The notes beneath the pieces were generated by a model. It saw only the letters and a list, made by a program, of their open reading frames with translations, had not been told where the DNA came from and ran no database searches. Source: Vicugna pacos (Eukaryota; Chordata; Mammalia; Artiodactyla; Camelidae). From it: a stretch of DNA of 64,000 nucleotides. Of this stretch, positions 25,085-38,700 are shown in pieces. The translations under genes and the position numbers were made by a program. Position 1 is the first letter of the stretch. Each line of letters begins with the position of its first letter. The stretch spans positions 40,010,870 through 40,074,869 of the forward strand of contig NW_027328721.1 in the NCBI RefSeq assembly GCF_048564905.1. The letters are read 5' to 3'.

Positions 25085-27625
25085 CGGAATCCTGAGCGTG
25101 GGGAGGTTCCACCAACGGTCGGCAGCGCGTGGGTTCTAACGGACAGCCTAAGCTCGTCTCCCCTGAGGGTTTTCCTAATGTTTCTGTGCCAGGGAATGCT
25201 AGGGGTGTTTGCAGTATATCCCAGTGACAGAGGCTGCCTCCCCAAGGTCAGGGAAGGTATTTCTCGGACTTCCCCGAACAGTGAACAGCTGTGACTGAAG
25301 AGAGCTTCGTGGAGTTGTCTCTCGAGCTCCCCCACGCACTGACAATGGTTCCGGAATCCTGAGCGTGGGGAGGTTCCAGCAACGGTCGGCAGCGCGTGGG
25401 TTCTAACGGAAAGCCTAAGCTCGTCTCCCCTGAGGGTTTTCCTAATGTCTCTGTGCCAGGCAATGCTAGAAGTGTTTGGAGGATATCCCAGTGATAGAGG
25501 CTGCCTCCCCAAGGTCAGGGAAGTTATTTCTAGGACTTCCCCTTACAGGGAACACCTGTGACTGAAGAGAGCTTCGTGGAGTTGTCTCTCGAGCTCCCAC
25601 ACACACTGACAATTGTTCCGGAATCCTGAGCGTGGGGAGGTTCCACCAACGGTCCGCAGCGCGTGGGTTCTAACGGAAAGCCTAAGCTCGTCTCCCCTGA
25701 GGGTTTTCCTAATGTCTCTGTGCCAGGGTATGCTAGTGGAGTTTGCAGGATATCCCAGTGACAGAGGATGGCTCCCCAAGTTCAGGGAAGTTATTTCTCG
25801 GACTTCCCCGAACAGGGAAATCCTGTGACTGAAGAGAGCTGCGTAGAGTTGTCTCTCGAGCTCCCCCACGCACTGACATTGGTTCCGGAATCCTGAGCGT
25901 GGGGAGGTTCCACCAACGGTCGGCATCGCGTGGGTTCAAACGGAAAGCCTAAGCTCGTCTCCCCTGAGGGTTTTCTAATGTCTCTGTGCCAGGGAATGCT
26001 AGGGGGGTTTGCAGGATATCCCAGTGACAGAGGCTGCCTCCCCAAGGTCAGGGAAGGTATTTCTCGGACTTCCCCGAACAGGGAACACCTGTGACTGAAG
26101 AGAGCTGCATGTAGTTGTCTCTCGAGCTCCCCCACGCACTGAAAATTGTTCCGGAATCCTGAGCGTGTGGAGGTTCCACCAACGGTCGGCAGCGCGTGGG
26201 TTCTAACGGAAAGCCTAAGCTCGTCTCCCCTGAGGATTTTCCTAATGTCTCTGTGCCCGGGAATGCTAGGGGGGTTTGCAGGATATCCCAGTGACAGAGG
26301 CTGCCTCCCCAAGGTCAGGGAAGGTATTTCTCGGACTTCCCCGAACAGGGAACACCTGTGACTGAAGAGAGCTGCGTGGAGTTGTCTCTCGAGCTCCTCC
26401 ACGCACTGAAAATGGTTCCGGAATCCTGAGCGTGGGGAGGTTACACCAACGGTCGTTAGCGCTTGGGTTCTTACGGAAAGCATAAGCTCGTCTCCCCTGA
26501 GGGTTTTCCTAATGTTCTGTGCCAGGGAATGCTAGGGGGGTTTGCAGGATATCCCAGTGACAGAGGCTGCCTCCCCAAGATCAGGGAAGCTATTTCTCGG
26601 ACTTCCCCGAACAGGGAACAGCTGTGACTGAAGAGAGCTTCGTGGAGTTGTCTCTCGAGATCCCCCACGCACTGACAATGGTTCCGGAATCCTGAGCGTG
26701 GGGAGGTTCCACCAATGGTCGGCAGCGCGTGGGTTCTAACGGAAAGCCTAAGCTTGTCTCCCCTGAGGGTTTTCCTAATGTCTCTCTGCCAGGGAATGCT
26801 AGGGGTGCTTGCAGGTTATCCCAGTGACAGTGGCTGCATCCCCAAGGTCAGGGAAGGTACTTCTCGGACTTCCCCGAAGAGGGAACACTGTGACTGAAGA
26901 GAGCTGCGTGGAGTTGTCTCTCGAGCTCCCACACACACTGACAATGGTTCCGGAATCATGAGCGTGGGGAAGTTCCACCAACGGTCGGCAGCGCGTGGGT
27001 TCTAACGGAAAGCCTAAGCTCGTCTCCCCTGAGGGTTTTCCTAATGTCTCTGTGCCAGGCAATGCTAGGGGGGTTTGCAGGATATCCCAGTGACAGAGGC
27101 TGCCTCCCCAAGTTCAGGGAAGTTATTTCTAAGACTTCCCCGAACAGGGAACACCTGTGACTCAAGAGAGCTGCGTGGAGTTCTCTCTCGAGCTCCCACA
27201 CACACTGACAATTGTTCCGGAATCATGAGCGTGGGGAGGTACCACCAACGGTCGTCAGCGCGTGGGTTCTAACGGAAAGCCTAATCTCGTCTCCCCTGAG
27301 GGTTTTCCTAATATATCTGTACCAGGGAATGCTAGGGGGGTTTGCAGGATATCCCAGTGACAGAGGCTGCCACACCAAGGTAAGTGAAAGTACTTCTCGG
27401 ACTTCCCCGAACAGGGAACACCTGTGACTGAAGAGAGCTGCGTGGAGTTTTCTCTCGAGCTCCCCCACACACTGACAATGGTTCCGGAATCCTGAGCGTT
27501 TGGAGGTTCCACCAACGGTCTGCAGCGTGTGGGTTTTAACGGAAAGCCTAACCTCGTCTCCCCTGAGGATTTTCCTAATGTCTCTGTGCCAGGGAATGCT
27601 AGGGGGATTTGCAGGATATCCCAGT
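25085..27625. repeat. Ten-monomer HOR, copy 1
   Basis: Ordered marker monomers start with one bearing ggacagcct (25,141), then ggttccagcaacgg (about 25,372). The third (about 25,613) has agggtatgctagtggagtt and gaggatggctcccc. Two more are followed by one with ggttacacc (about 26,440), one with aagcttgtctcc (26,751) and one with ggggaagttcc (about 26,965). The last two are marked by accagggaatgc after taatatatctgt (27,310) and by gcgtttggagg with gtctgcagcgtg (27,497). The same markers recur in the same order at 30.6-33.1 and 33.1-34.9 kb with near-identical sequence. This copy has all ten marker monomers and is the fullest. It is isolated from the later copies by 3 kb of other type B monomers. 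Confidence 0.85.
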
Positions 27626-30600
27626 GACAGAGGCTGCATCCCCAAGGTCAGGGAAGGTATTTTTCGGACTTCCCCGAACAGGGAACACGTGTGACTGAAG
27701 AGAGATCGTGGAGTTGTCTCTCGAGCTCCCCCACGCACTGACAATGTTTCCGGAATCCTGAGCGTGGGGAGGTTACACCAACGGTCGGCAGCGCGTGCGT
27801 TCTAACGGAAAGACTAAGCTCGTCTCCCCTGAGTATTTTCCTAATATTTCTGTGCCAGGGAATGCTAGGGGGCTTTGCAGGATATCCCAGTGACAGAGGC
27901 TGACTCCCCAAGTTCAGGGAAGGTATTTCTCGGACTTCCCCGAACATTGAACACCTGTGACTGAAGAGAGCTGCGTGGAATTGTCTCTCGAGCTCCCCCA
28001 CGCACTGACAATGGTTCCGGAATCGTGAGCGTGGGGAGGTTCCACTAACGGTCGGCAGCGCGTGAGTTCTAACGGAAAGCTAAAGCTCGTCTCCCCTGAG
28101 GGTTTTCCTAATGTCTCTGTGCCAGGGAATGCTAGGGGGGTTTGCAGGATATCCCAGTGACAGAGGCTGACTCCCCAAGGTCAGGGAAGGTATTTCTCGG
28201 ACTTCCCCGAACATTGAACACCTGTGACTGAAGAGAGCTGCGTGGAATTGTCTCTCGAGCTCCCACACGCACTGACAATGTTTCCGGAATCGTGAGCGTG
28301 TGGAGGTTCCACCAACGGTCGGCAGCGCATTGGTTCTAACGGAAAGCCTAAGCTCGTCTCCCCTGAGGGTTTTCCTAATGTCTCTGTGCCAAGGAATGCT
28401 AGGGGGGTTTGCAGGATATCCCAGTGACAGAGGCTGCATCCCCAAGGTCAGGGAAGTTATTTCTCGGACTTCCCCGAACAGGGAACAGCTATGACTGAAT
28501 AGAGATGCGTGGAATTGTCTCTCGAGCTCCCCCACGCACTGACAATGGTTCCGGAATCCTGAGCGTGGGGAGCTTCCACCAACGGTCGGCAGCGCGTGGG
28601 TTCCAACGGAAAGCCTAAGCTCGTCTCCCCTGAGGGTTTTCCTAATGTCTCTGTGCCAGGGAATGCTAAGGGGGTTTGCAGGATATCCCAGTGACAGAGG
28701 CTGCCTCCCCAAGTTCAGGGAAGTTATTTCTCGGACTTCCCCGAACAGAGAACACCTGTGACTGAAGAGATCTGCGTGGAGTTGTCTCTCGAGCTCCTCC
28801 ACGCACTGAAAATGTTTCCGGAATCCTGACCGTGTGGAGGTTACACCAACGGTCGTCAGCGCTTGGGTTCTAACAGAAAGCCAAAGCTCGTCTCCCCTGA
28901 GGGTGTTCCTAATTTCTCTGTGCCATGGAATGCTAGGGGGGTTTGCAGGATATCCCAGTGACAGAGGCTGCCTCCCCAAGGTCAGGGAAGCTATTTCTCG
29001 GACTTCCCTGTACAGGGAACACCTGTGACTGAAGAGAGCTGCGTGGAGTTGTCTCTCGAGCTCCCCCACGCACTGAAAATTGTTCCGGAATCCTGAGGGT
29101 GTGGAGGTTCCACCAACGGTCGGCAGCGCGTGGGTTCTAACGGAAAGCCTAAGCTCGTCTCCCCTGAGGGTTTTCCTAATCTCTCTGTGCCAGGGAATAC
29201 TAGTGGGGTTTGCAGGATATCCCAGTGACAGAGGCTGCCTCCCCAAGTTCAGGGAAAGTATTTCTCGGACTTCCCCGAACAGGGAACACCTGTGACTGAA
29301 TAGAGCTGCGTGGAGTTGTCTCTCGAGCTCCCCCTCGCACTGACAATGTTTCCGGAATGCTGAGCGTAGGGAGGTTCCAGCAACGGTCGGCAGCCCGTGG
29401 GTTCTAACGGAAAGCCTAAGCTGGTCTCCCCTGAGGGTTTTCCTAATGTCTCTTTGACAGGGAATGCTAGGGGTGTTTGCAGGTTTTCCCAGTGACAGAG
29501 GCTCCCTCCCCAAGGTCAGAGAATGTATTTCTCGGACTTCCCCGAACAGGGAACACCTGTGATTGAAGAGAGCTGCGTGGAGTTTTCTCTCGAGCTCCCA
29601 CACGCACTGACAATGGTTCCGGAATCCTGAGCTTGGGGAGGTTCCACCAACTGTCGGCAGCGCGTGGGTTCTAACGGAAAGCCTAAGCTCATCTCCCCTG
29701 AGGGTTTTCCTAATGTCTCTGTGCCAGGGAATGCTAGGGGGGTTTGCAGGATATCCCAGTGACAGAGGCTGCCTCCCCAAGGTCAGGGAAGGTATTTCTC
29801 GGACTTCCCCGAAAAGGGAACACCTGTGACTGAAGAGAGCTGCGTGGAGTTGTCTCTCGAGCTCCCCCACGCACTGACATTGGTTCCGGAATCCTGAGCG
29901 TGGGGAGTTTCCACCAACGGTCGGCAGCATCGTGGGTTGTAACGGAAAGACCAAGCTCGTCTCCCCTGAGGGTTTTCCTAATGTCTCTGTGCCAGGGAAT
30001 GCTAGGTGTGTTTGCAGGATATCCCAGTGACAGAGGCTGCCTCCCCAAGGTAAGGGAAAGTACTTCTCGGACTTCCCCGAACAGGGAACACCTGTGACTG
30101 AAGAGAGCTGCGTGGAGTTGTCTCACGAGTTCCCCACGTACTGAAAATATGTCCGGAAATCTGAGCGTGCGGAGGTTCCACCAATTGTTCGCAGCGAGTG
30201 GGTTCTAACGGAAAGCCTAAGCTCCCCTCCCCTGAGGGTTTTCCTAATGTCACTGTGCCAGGGAATGCTAGGGGTGTTTGCAGGATATCCCAGTGACAGA
30301 GGCTGCCTCCCCATGGTCAGGGAAGGTGTTTCTCGGACTTCCCCGAACAGGGAACACCTGTGAATGAAGAGAGCTGCGTGGGGTTGTCTCTCGAGCTCCC
30401 ACACGCACTGACAATGTTTCCGGAATCCTGAGCGTGGGGAGGTTCCACCAACGGTCGGCAGCGCGTGGGTTCTAACGGAAAGCCTAAGCTCGTCTCCCCT
30501 GAGGGTTTTCCTAATGTCTCTGTGCCAGGGAATGCTAGGGGGGTTTGCAGGATATCCCAGTGACAGAGGCTGCCTCCCCAAAGTCAGGGAAGTTATTTCT

Positions 30601-30628
30601 CAGACTTCCCCGAACAGGGAACACCTGT
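27626..30628. repeat. Type B monomers between HOR copies 1 and 2
   Basis: About eleven type B monomers have ordinary spacing. The variant gacttccccgaacattgaac occurs at about 27,939 and 28,201, so two neighbouring monomers share a parent. Some ggttacacc and gtgtggagg forms resemble HOR members, but their order is not kept. I see no other sequence type here. Confidence 0.75.
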
Positions 30629-33081
30629 GACTGAAGAGAGCTGCGTGGAGTTGTCTCTCGAGCTCCCACACACACTGACAATTGTTCCGGAATCCTGAGC
30701 GTGGGGAGGTTCCACCAACGGTCCGCAGCGCGTGGGTTCTAACGGAAAGCCTAAGCTCGTCTCCCCTGAGGGTTTTCCTAATGTCTCTGTGCCAGGGTAT
30801 GCTAGTGGAGTTTGCAGGATATCCCAGTGACAGAGGATGGCTCCCCAAGTTCAGGGAAGTTATTTCTCGGACTTCCCCGAACAGGAAAATCCTGTGACTG
30901 AAGAGAGCTGCGTAGAGTTGTCTCTCGAGCTCCCCCACGCACTGACATTGGTTCCGGAATCCTGAGCGTGGGGAGGTTCCACCAACGGTCGGCATCGCGT
31001 GGGTTCAAACGGAAAGCCTAAGCTCGTCTCCCCTGAGGGTTTTCTAATGTCTCTGTGCCAGGGAATGCTAGGGGGGTTTGCAGGATATCCCAGTGACAGA
31101 GGCTGCCTCCCCAAGGTCAGGGAAGGTATTTCTCGGACTTCCCCGAACAGGGAACACCTGTGACTGAAGAGAGCTGCGTGTAGTTGTCTCTCGAGCTCCC
31201 CCACGCACTGAAAATGGTTCCGGAATCCTGAGCGTGTGGAGGTTCCACCAACGGTCGGCAGCGCGTGGGTTCTAACGGAAAGCCTAAGCTCGTCTCCCCT
31301 GAGGATTTTCCTAATGTCTCTGTTCCAGGGAATGCTAGGGGGGTTTGCAGGATATCCCAGTGACAGAGGCTGCCTCCCCAAGGTCAGGGAAGGTATTTCT
31401 CGGACTTCCCCGAACAGGGAACAGCTGTGACTGAAGAGAGCTTCGTGGAGTTGTCTCTCGAGATCCCCCACGCACTGACAATGGTTCCGGAATCCTGAGC
31501 GTGGGGAGGTTCCACCAACGGTCGGCAGCGCGTGGGTTCTAACGGAAAGCCAAGCTTGTCTCCCCTGAGGGTTTTCCTAATGTCTCTGTGCCAGGGAATG
31601 CTAGGGGTGTTTGCAGGTTATCCCAGTGACAGTGGCTGCATCCCCAAGGTCAGGGAAGGTACTTCTCGGACTTCCCCGAAGAGGGAACACTGTGACTGAA
31701 GAGAGCTGCGTGGAGTTGTCTCTCGAGCTCCCACACACACTGACAATGGTTCCGGAATCCTGAGCGTGGGGAAGTTCCACCAACGGTCGGCAGCGCGTGG
31801 GTTCTAACGGAAAGCCTAAGCTCGTCTCCCCTGAGGGTTTTCCTAATGTCTCTGTGCCAGGCAATGCTAGGGGGGTTTGCAGGATATCCCAGTGACAGAG
31901 GCTGCCTCCCCAAGTTCAGGGAAGTTATTTCTAAGACTTCCCCGAACAGGGAACACCTGTGACTGAAGAGAGCTGCGTGGAGTTCTCTCTCGAGCTCCCA
32001 CACACACTGACAATTGTTCCGGAATCATGAGCGTGGGGAGGTTCCACCAACGGTCGTCAGCGCGTGGGTTCTAACGGAAAGCCTAAGCTCGTCTCCTCTG
32101 AGGGTTTTCCTAATATATCTGTACCAGGGAATGATAGGGGGGTTTATAGGATATCCCAGTGACAGAGGCTGCCACACCAAGGTAAGTGAAAGTACTTCTC
32201 GGACTTCCCCGAACAGGGAACACCTGTGACTGAAGAGAGCTGCGTGGAGTTTTCTCTCGAGCTCCCCCACACACTGACAATGGTTCCGGAATCCTGAGCG
32301 TTTGGAGGTTCCACCAACGGTCTGCAGCGTGTGGGTTTTAACGGAAAGCCTAACCTCGTCTCCCCTGAGGATTTTCCTAATGTCTCTGTGCCAGGGAATG
32401 CTAGGGGGATTTGCAGGATATCCCAGTGACAGAGGCTGCCTCCCCAAGGTCAGGGAAGTTATTTCTCGGACTTCCCCGAACAGGGAACACCTGTGACTGA
32501 AGAGAGCTGCGTGGAGTTGTCTCTCGAGCTCCCCCACGCACTGACAATGATTCCGGAATCCTGAGCGTGGGGAGGTTCCACCAACGGTCGGCAGCGCGTG
32601 GGTTCTAACGGACAGCCTAAGCTCGTCTCCCCTGAGGGTTTTCCTAATGTATCTGTGCCAGGGAATGCTAGGGGTGTTTGCAGGATATCCCAGTGACAGA
32701 GGCTGCCTCCCCAAGGTCAGGGAAGGTATTTCTCGGACTTCCCCGAACAGGGAACACCTGTGACTGAAGAGAGCTGCGTGGAGTTGTCTCTCGAGCTCCC
32801 CCACGCACTGACAATGGTTCCGGAATCCTGAGCGTGGGGAGGTTCCAGCAACGGTCGGCAGCGCGTGGGTTCTAACGGAAAGCCTAAGCTCGTCTCCCCT
32901 GAGGGTTTTCCTAATGTCTCTGTGCCAGGCAATGCTAGAAGTGTTTGGAGGATATCCCAGTGACAGAGGCTGCCTCCCCAAGGTCAGGGAAGTTATTTCT
33001 AGGACTTCCCCTTACAGGGAACACCTGTGACTGAAGAGAGCTTCGTGGAGTTGTCTCTCGAGCTCCCACACACACTGACAA
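30629..33081. repeat. HOR copy 2, nine monomers
   Basis: The order of markers matches copy 1, but the ggttacacc monomer is missing. The offset from copy 1 drops from 5,069 bp (before that point) to about 4,802 bp (after it), which is one monomer. The ggacagcct monomer (32,610) and the ggttccagcaacgg monomer (about 32,841) close the unit. The next agggtatgctagtggag monomer begins copy 3 at about 33,082, so the period here is 2,400 bp. Confidence 0.85.
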
Positions 33082-34949
33082 TTGTTCCGGAATCCTGAGC
33101 GTGGGGAGGTTCCACCAACGGTCGGCAGCGCGTGGGTTCTAACGGAAAGCCTAAGCTCGTCTCCCCTGAGGGTTTTCCTAATGTCTCTGTGCCAGGGTAT
33201 GCTAGTGGAGTTTGCAGTATATCCCAGTGACAGAGGATGGCTCCCCAAGTTCAGGGAAGTTATTTCTCGGACTTCCCCGAACAGGGAAATCCTGTGACTG
33301 AAGAGAGCTGCGTAGAGTTGTCTCTCGAGCTCCCCCACGCACTGACATTGTTTCCGGAATCCTGAGCGTGTGGAGGTTCCACCAACGGTCGGCAGCGCGT
33401 GGGTTCTAACGGAAAGCCTAAGCTCGTCTTCCCTGAGGATTTTCCTAATGTCTCTGTGCCAGGGAATGCTAGGGGGGTTTGCAGGATATCCCAGTGACAG
33501 AGGCTGCCTCCCCAAGGTCAGGGAAGGTATTTCTCGGACTTCCCCGAACAGGGAACACCTGTGACTGAAGAGAGCTGCGTGGAGTTGTCTCTCGAGCTCC
33601 TCCACGCACTGAAAATGGTTCCGGAATCCTGAGCGTGGGGAGGTTACACCAACGGTCGTCAGCGCTTGGGTTCTAACGGAAAGCCTAAGCTCGTCTCCCC
33701 TGAGGGTTTTCCTAATGTCTCTGTGCAAGGGAATGCTAGGGGGGTTTGCAGGATATCCCAGTGACAGAGGCTGCCTCCCCAAAATCAGGGAAGGTATTTC
33801 TCGGACTTCCCCGAACAGGGAACAGCTGTGACTGAAGAGAGCTTCGTGGAGTTGTGTCTCGAGATCCCCCACGCACTGACAATGGTTCCGGAATCCTGAG
33901 CGTGGGGAGGTTCCACCAACGGTCGGCAGCGCGTGGGTTCTAACGGAAAGCCTAAGCTTGTCTCCCCTGAGGGTTTTCCTAATGTCTCTGTGCCAGGGAA
34001 TGCTAGGGGTGTTTGCAGGTTATCCCAGTGACAGTGGCTGCATCCCCAAGGTCAGGGAAGGTACTTCTCGGACTTCCCCGAAGAGGGAACACTGTGACTG
34101 AAGAGAGCTGCGTGGAGTTGTCTCTCGAGCTCCCACACACACTGACAATGGTTCCGGAATCATGAGCGTGGGGAAGTTCCACCAACGGTCGGCAGCGCGT
34201 GGGTTCTAACGGAAAGCCTAAGCTCGTCTCCCCTGAGGGTTTTCCTAATATATCTGTACCAGGGAATGCTAGGGGGGTTTGCAGGTTATCCCAGTGACAG
34301 AGGCTGCCTCCCCAAGGTAAGTGAAAGTACTTCTCGGACTTCCCCGAACAAGGAACACCTGTGACTGAAGAGAGCTGCGTGGAGTTTTCTCTCGAGCTCC
34401 CCCACACACTGACAATGGTTCCGGAATCCTGAGCGTTTGGAGGTTCCACCAACGGTCTGCAGCGTGTGGGTTTTAACGGAAAGCCTAACCTCGTCTCCCC
34501 TGAGGATTTTCCTAATATCTCTGTGCCAGGGAATGCTAGGGGGATTTGCAGGATATCCCAGTGACAGAGGCTGCCTCCCCAAGGTCAGGGAAAGTTTTTC
34601 TCGGACTTCCCCGAACAGGGAACACCTGTGACTGAAGAGAGCTGCGTGGAGTTGTCTCTCGAGCTCCCCCACGCACTGACAATGGTTCCGGAATCCTGAG
34701 CGTGGGGAGGTTCCACCAACGGTCGGCAGCGCGTGGATTCTAACGGAAAGCCTAAGCTCGTCTCCCCTGAGGGTTTTCCTAATGTATCTGTGCCAGGGAA
34801 TGCTAGGGGTGTTTGCAGGATATCCCAGTGACAGAGGCTGCCTCCTCAAGGTCAGGGAAGTTATTTCTAGGACTTCCCCTTACAGGGAACACCTGTGACT
34901 GAAGAGAGCTTCGTGGAGTTGTCTCTCGAGCTCCCACACACACTGACAA
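33082..34949. repeat. HOR copy 3, seven monomers
   Basis: It begins with the agggtatgctagtggag monomer and keeps the ggttacacc monomer (about 33,643) that copy 2 lacks. It misses one of the two monomers after the first, fuses the ggggaagttcc and taatatatctgt monomers into one (about 34,175-34,260), and lacks the ggttccagcaacgg monomer. The period to the next start at 34,950 is 1,868 bp. Each copy has thus lost different monomers from a common ten-member unit. Confidence 0.8.
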
Positions 34950-35760
34950 TTGTTCCGGAATCCTGAGCGTGGGGAGGTTCCACCAACGGTCCGCAGCGCG
35001 TGGGTTCTAACGGAAAGCCTAAGCTCGTCTCCCCTGAGGGTTTTCCTAATGTCTCTGTGCCAGGGTATGCTAGTGGAGTTTGCAGTATATCCCAGTGACA
35101 GAGGATGGCTCCCCAAGTTCAGGGAAGTTATTTCTCGGACTTCCCCGAACAGGGAACACCTGTGACTGAAGAGAGCTGCGTGGAGTTTTCTCTCGAGCTC
35201 TCCCACACACTGACAATGGTTCCGGAATCCTGAGCGTGGGGAAGATCCACCAACGGTCGGCAGCGCGTGGGTTCTAACGGAAAGCCTAAGCTCGTCTCCC
35301 CTGAGGGTTTTCCTAATGTCTCTGTGCCAGGCAATGCTAGGGGGGTTTGCAGGATATCCCAGTGACAGAGGCTGCCTCCCCAAGTTCAGGGAAGTTATTT
35401 CTAAGACTTCCCCGAACAGGGAACACCTGTGACTGAAGAGAGCTGCGTGTAGTTGTCTCTCGAGCTCCCCCACGCACTGACAATTGTTCCTGAATCCTGA
35501 GCGTGGGGAGGTTCCACCAACGGTCGTCAGCGCGTGGGTTCTAACGGAAAGCCTAAGCTCATCTCCACTGAAGGTTTTCCTAATCTCTCTTTGCCAGGGA
35601 ATGCTAGGGGAGTTTGCAGGATATCCCAGTGACAGAGGCTGCCTCCCCAAGTACAGGGAAGATATTACCCTTACTTCCCCGAACAGGGAACACCTGTGAC
35701 TGAAGAGAGCTACGTGGCGTTGTCTCTCGAGCTCCCCCACGCACTGACAATGGTTCCGGA
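34950..35760. repeat. HOR copy 4, partial and rearranged
   Basis: It starts with the same agggtatgctagtggag and gaggatggctcccc monomer. It then goes directly to a ggggaagatcc monomer, whose aggcaatgc and ttctaagacttcc match the copy 1 and 2 monomers near 27,060 and 31,861. A gtcgtcagcgcg monomer follows (35,523). After that the HOR order is lost. It looks like a deletion product at the edge of the HOR domain. Confidence 0.65.
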
Positions 35761-38700
35761 ATCCTGAGCGTGGGGAGGTTCCACCAACGGTCGGCAGCTC
35801 TTGGGTTCTAACGGAAAGCCTAAGCTCGTCTCCCCTGAGTGTTTTCCTAAAGTCTCTGTGCCAGGGAATGCTAGGGGTGTTTGCAGGATATCCCAGTGAC
35901 AGAGGCTACCTCCCCAAGTTGAGGGAAGTTATTTCTCGGACTTCCCCGAACAGGGACCACCTGTGACTGAAGAGAGGGGCGTGGAGTTCTCTCTCGTGCT
36001 CCCCCACGCACTGACAATGGTTCCGGAATCCTGAGCGTGGGGAGGTTCCACCAACGGTCGGCAGCGCTTGGGTTCTAACGGAAAGCCTTAGCTCGTGTCC
36101 CCTGAGGGTTTTCCTAATGTCTCTGTGCCATGGAATGCTAGGGGATTTTGCAGGATATCCCAGTGACAGAGGCTGCCTCCCCAAGTTCAGGGAATGTATT
36201 TCTCGGACTTCTCCGAACAGGGAACACCTGTGACTGAAGAGAGCTGCGTGGAGTTGTCTATCAAGCTCCGCACACAATGACATTGGTTCCGGAATGCTGA
36301 GCGTGGGGAGGTTCCACCAAAGTTCGGCAGCGCGTTGGTTCTAACGGAAAGCCTAAGCTCGTCTCCCCTGAGGGTTTTCCTAATGTCTCTGTGCCAGGGA
36401 ATGCTAGGGGGGTTTGCAGGATATTCCAGTGACAGAGGCTGCCTCCCCAAGGTCAGTGAAGCTATTTCTCGGACTTCCCCGTGTAGGGAACACCTGTGAC
36501 TGAAGAGAGATGCGTGGAGTTGTCTCTCGAGCTTCTCCATGCACTGACAATTTTTCCGGAATCCTGAGCGTGGGGAGGTTCCAACAACGGTCGGCAGCGC
36601 GTGGGTTCGAACGGAAAGCCTAAGATTTTCTCCCCTGAGGGTTTTCCTAATGTCTCTGTGCCAGGGAATGCTAGGGGGTTTTGCAGGATATCCCAGTGAC
36701 AGAGGCTGCCTCCCCAAGATCAGGGAAGGTATTTCTCGGACTTCCCCGAACAGGGAACACCTGTGACTGAAGAGAGCTGCGTGGAATTGTCTCTCGACTT
36801 CCCCCACGCACTGACAATGGTTCCGGAATCCTGAGCGTGGGGAGGTTCCACCAACGGTCGGCAGAGCGTGGGTTCTAACAGAAAGCCTAAGCTCGTCTCC
36901 ACTGAGGGTTTTCCTAATGTCTCTGTGCCAGGGAATGCTAGGGGTGTTTGCAGGATATCCCAGTGACAGAGGCTGCCTCCCCATGGTCAGGGAAGGTATT
37001 TCACGGACTTCCCCGAACAGGGAACTCCTGTGACTGAAGAGAGCTGGTGGAGTTTTCTCTCGAGCTCCCCCACGCACTGACAATGGTTCCGGAATTCTGA
37101 GCGTGGGGAGTTTCCACCAACGGTCGGCAGCGCGTGGGTTCTAACAGAATGCCTAAGCTCATCTCCCCTGAGGGTTTTCCTAATGTCTCTGTGCCAGGGA
37201 ACGCTAGGTGTGTTTGCAGGATATCCCAGTGACAGAGGCTGCCTCCCCAAGTTCAGGGAATGTATTTCTCGGACTTCCCCGAACAGGGAACACCTGTGAC
37301 TGAAGAGAGCTGCGTGGAGTTGTCTCTCGAGCTCCCCCACGAACTGACAATGGTTCCGGAATCCTGAGCGTGGGGAGGTTCCACCAACGGTCGGCAGCGC
37401 TTGGGATCTAACGGAAAGCCTAAGCTCGTGTCCCCTGAGGGTTTTCCTAATGTCTCTGTGCCAGGGAATGCTAGGGGTGTTTGCAGGATATCCCAGTGAA
37501 AGAGGCTGCCTCCCCCAGTTGAGGGAAGTTATTTCTCGGACTTCCCCGAACAGGGAACACCTGTGACTGAAGAGAGGGGCGTGGAGTTCTCTCTCGTGCT
37601 CCCCCACGCACTGACAATGGTTCCGGAATCCTGAGCGTGGGGAGGTTCCACCAACGGTCGGCAGCGCGTGGGTTCTAACGGAAAGCCTAAGCTCGTCTCC
37701 CCTGGGGGTTTTCCTAATGTCTCTGTGCCAGGGAATTCTAGGGGGGTTTGCAGGATATCCCAGTGACAGAGGCTGCCTCCCCAAGTTCAGGGAAAGTATT
37801 TCTCGTACTTCACTGAAAAGGGAACACCTGTGACTGAAGAGAGCTGCGTGGAGTTGTCTCTCGAGCTCCCCCACGCACTGACAATGGTTCCGGAATCCTG
37901 AGCGTGGGGAGGTTCCACCAACGGTCGGCAGCGCTTGGGTTCTAACGGAAAGCCTAAGCTCGTGTCCCCTGAGGGTTTTCCTAATGTCTCTGTGCCAGGG
38001 AATGCTAGGGGGGTTTGCAGGATATCCCAGTGACAGAGGCTGCCTCCCCAAGGTCAGGGAATATATTTCTCGGACTTCCCCGAACAGGGAACACCTGTGA
38101 CTAAAGAGAGCTGCGTGGAGTTGTCTCTCGAGCTCCCCATGCACTGACATTGTTTCCGGAATCCTGAGCGTGGGAAGGTTCCACAAATGGTCGGCAGCGC
38201 GATGGTTCTAACGGAAAGCCTAAGCTCGTCTCCCCTGAGGGTTTTCCTAATGTCTCTGTGCCAGGGAATGCTAAGGGGGTTTGCAGGATATCCCAGTGAC
38301 AGAGGCTGCCTCCCCAAGGTCAGGGAATGTATTTCTCGGACTTCTCTGAGCAGGGAACACCTGTGACTGAAGAGAGATTCGTGGAGTTGTCTCTCGAGCT
38401 TCTTCACGCACTGAGAATTGTTCCGGAATCCTGAGCGTGGGGAGGTTCCACCAACGGTCGGCAGCGCTTGGGTTCGAACGGAAAGCCTACGCTCCTCTCC
38501 CCTGAGGGTTTTCCTAATGTCTCTGTGCCAGGGAACGCTAGGGGTGTTTGCAGGATATCCCAGTGACAGAGGCTGCCTCCCCAAGCTCAGGGAAGGTATT
38601 TCTCGGACTTCCCCGAACAGGGAACCCCTGTGACTGAAGAGAGCTGCGTGGAGTTGTCTCTCGAGCTCCCCCACGCACTGACATTGGTTCCGGAATCCTG

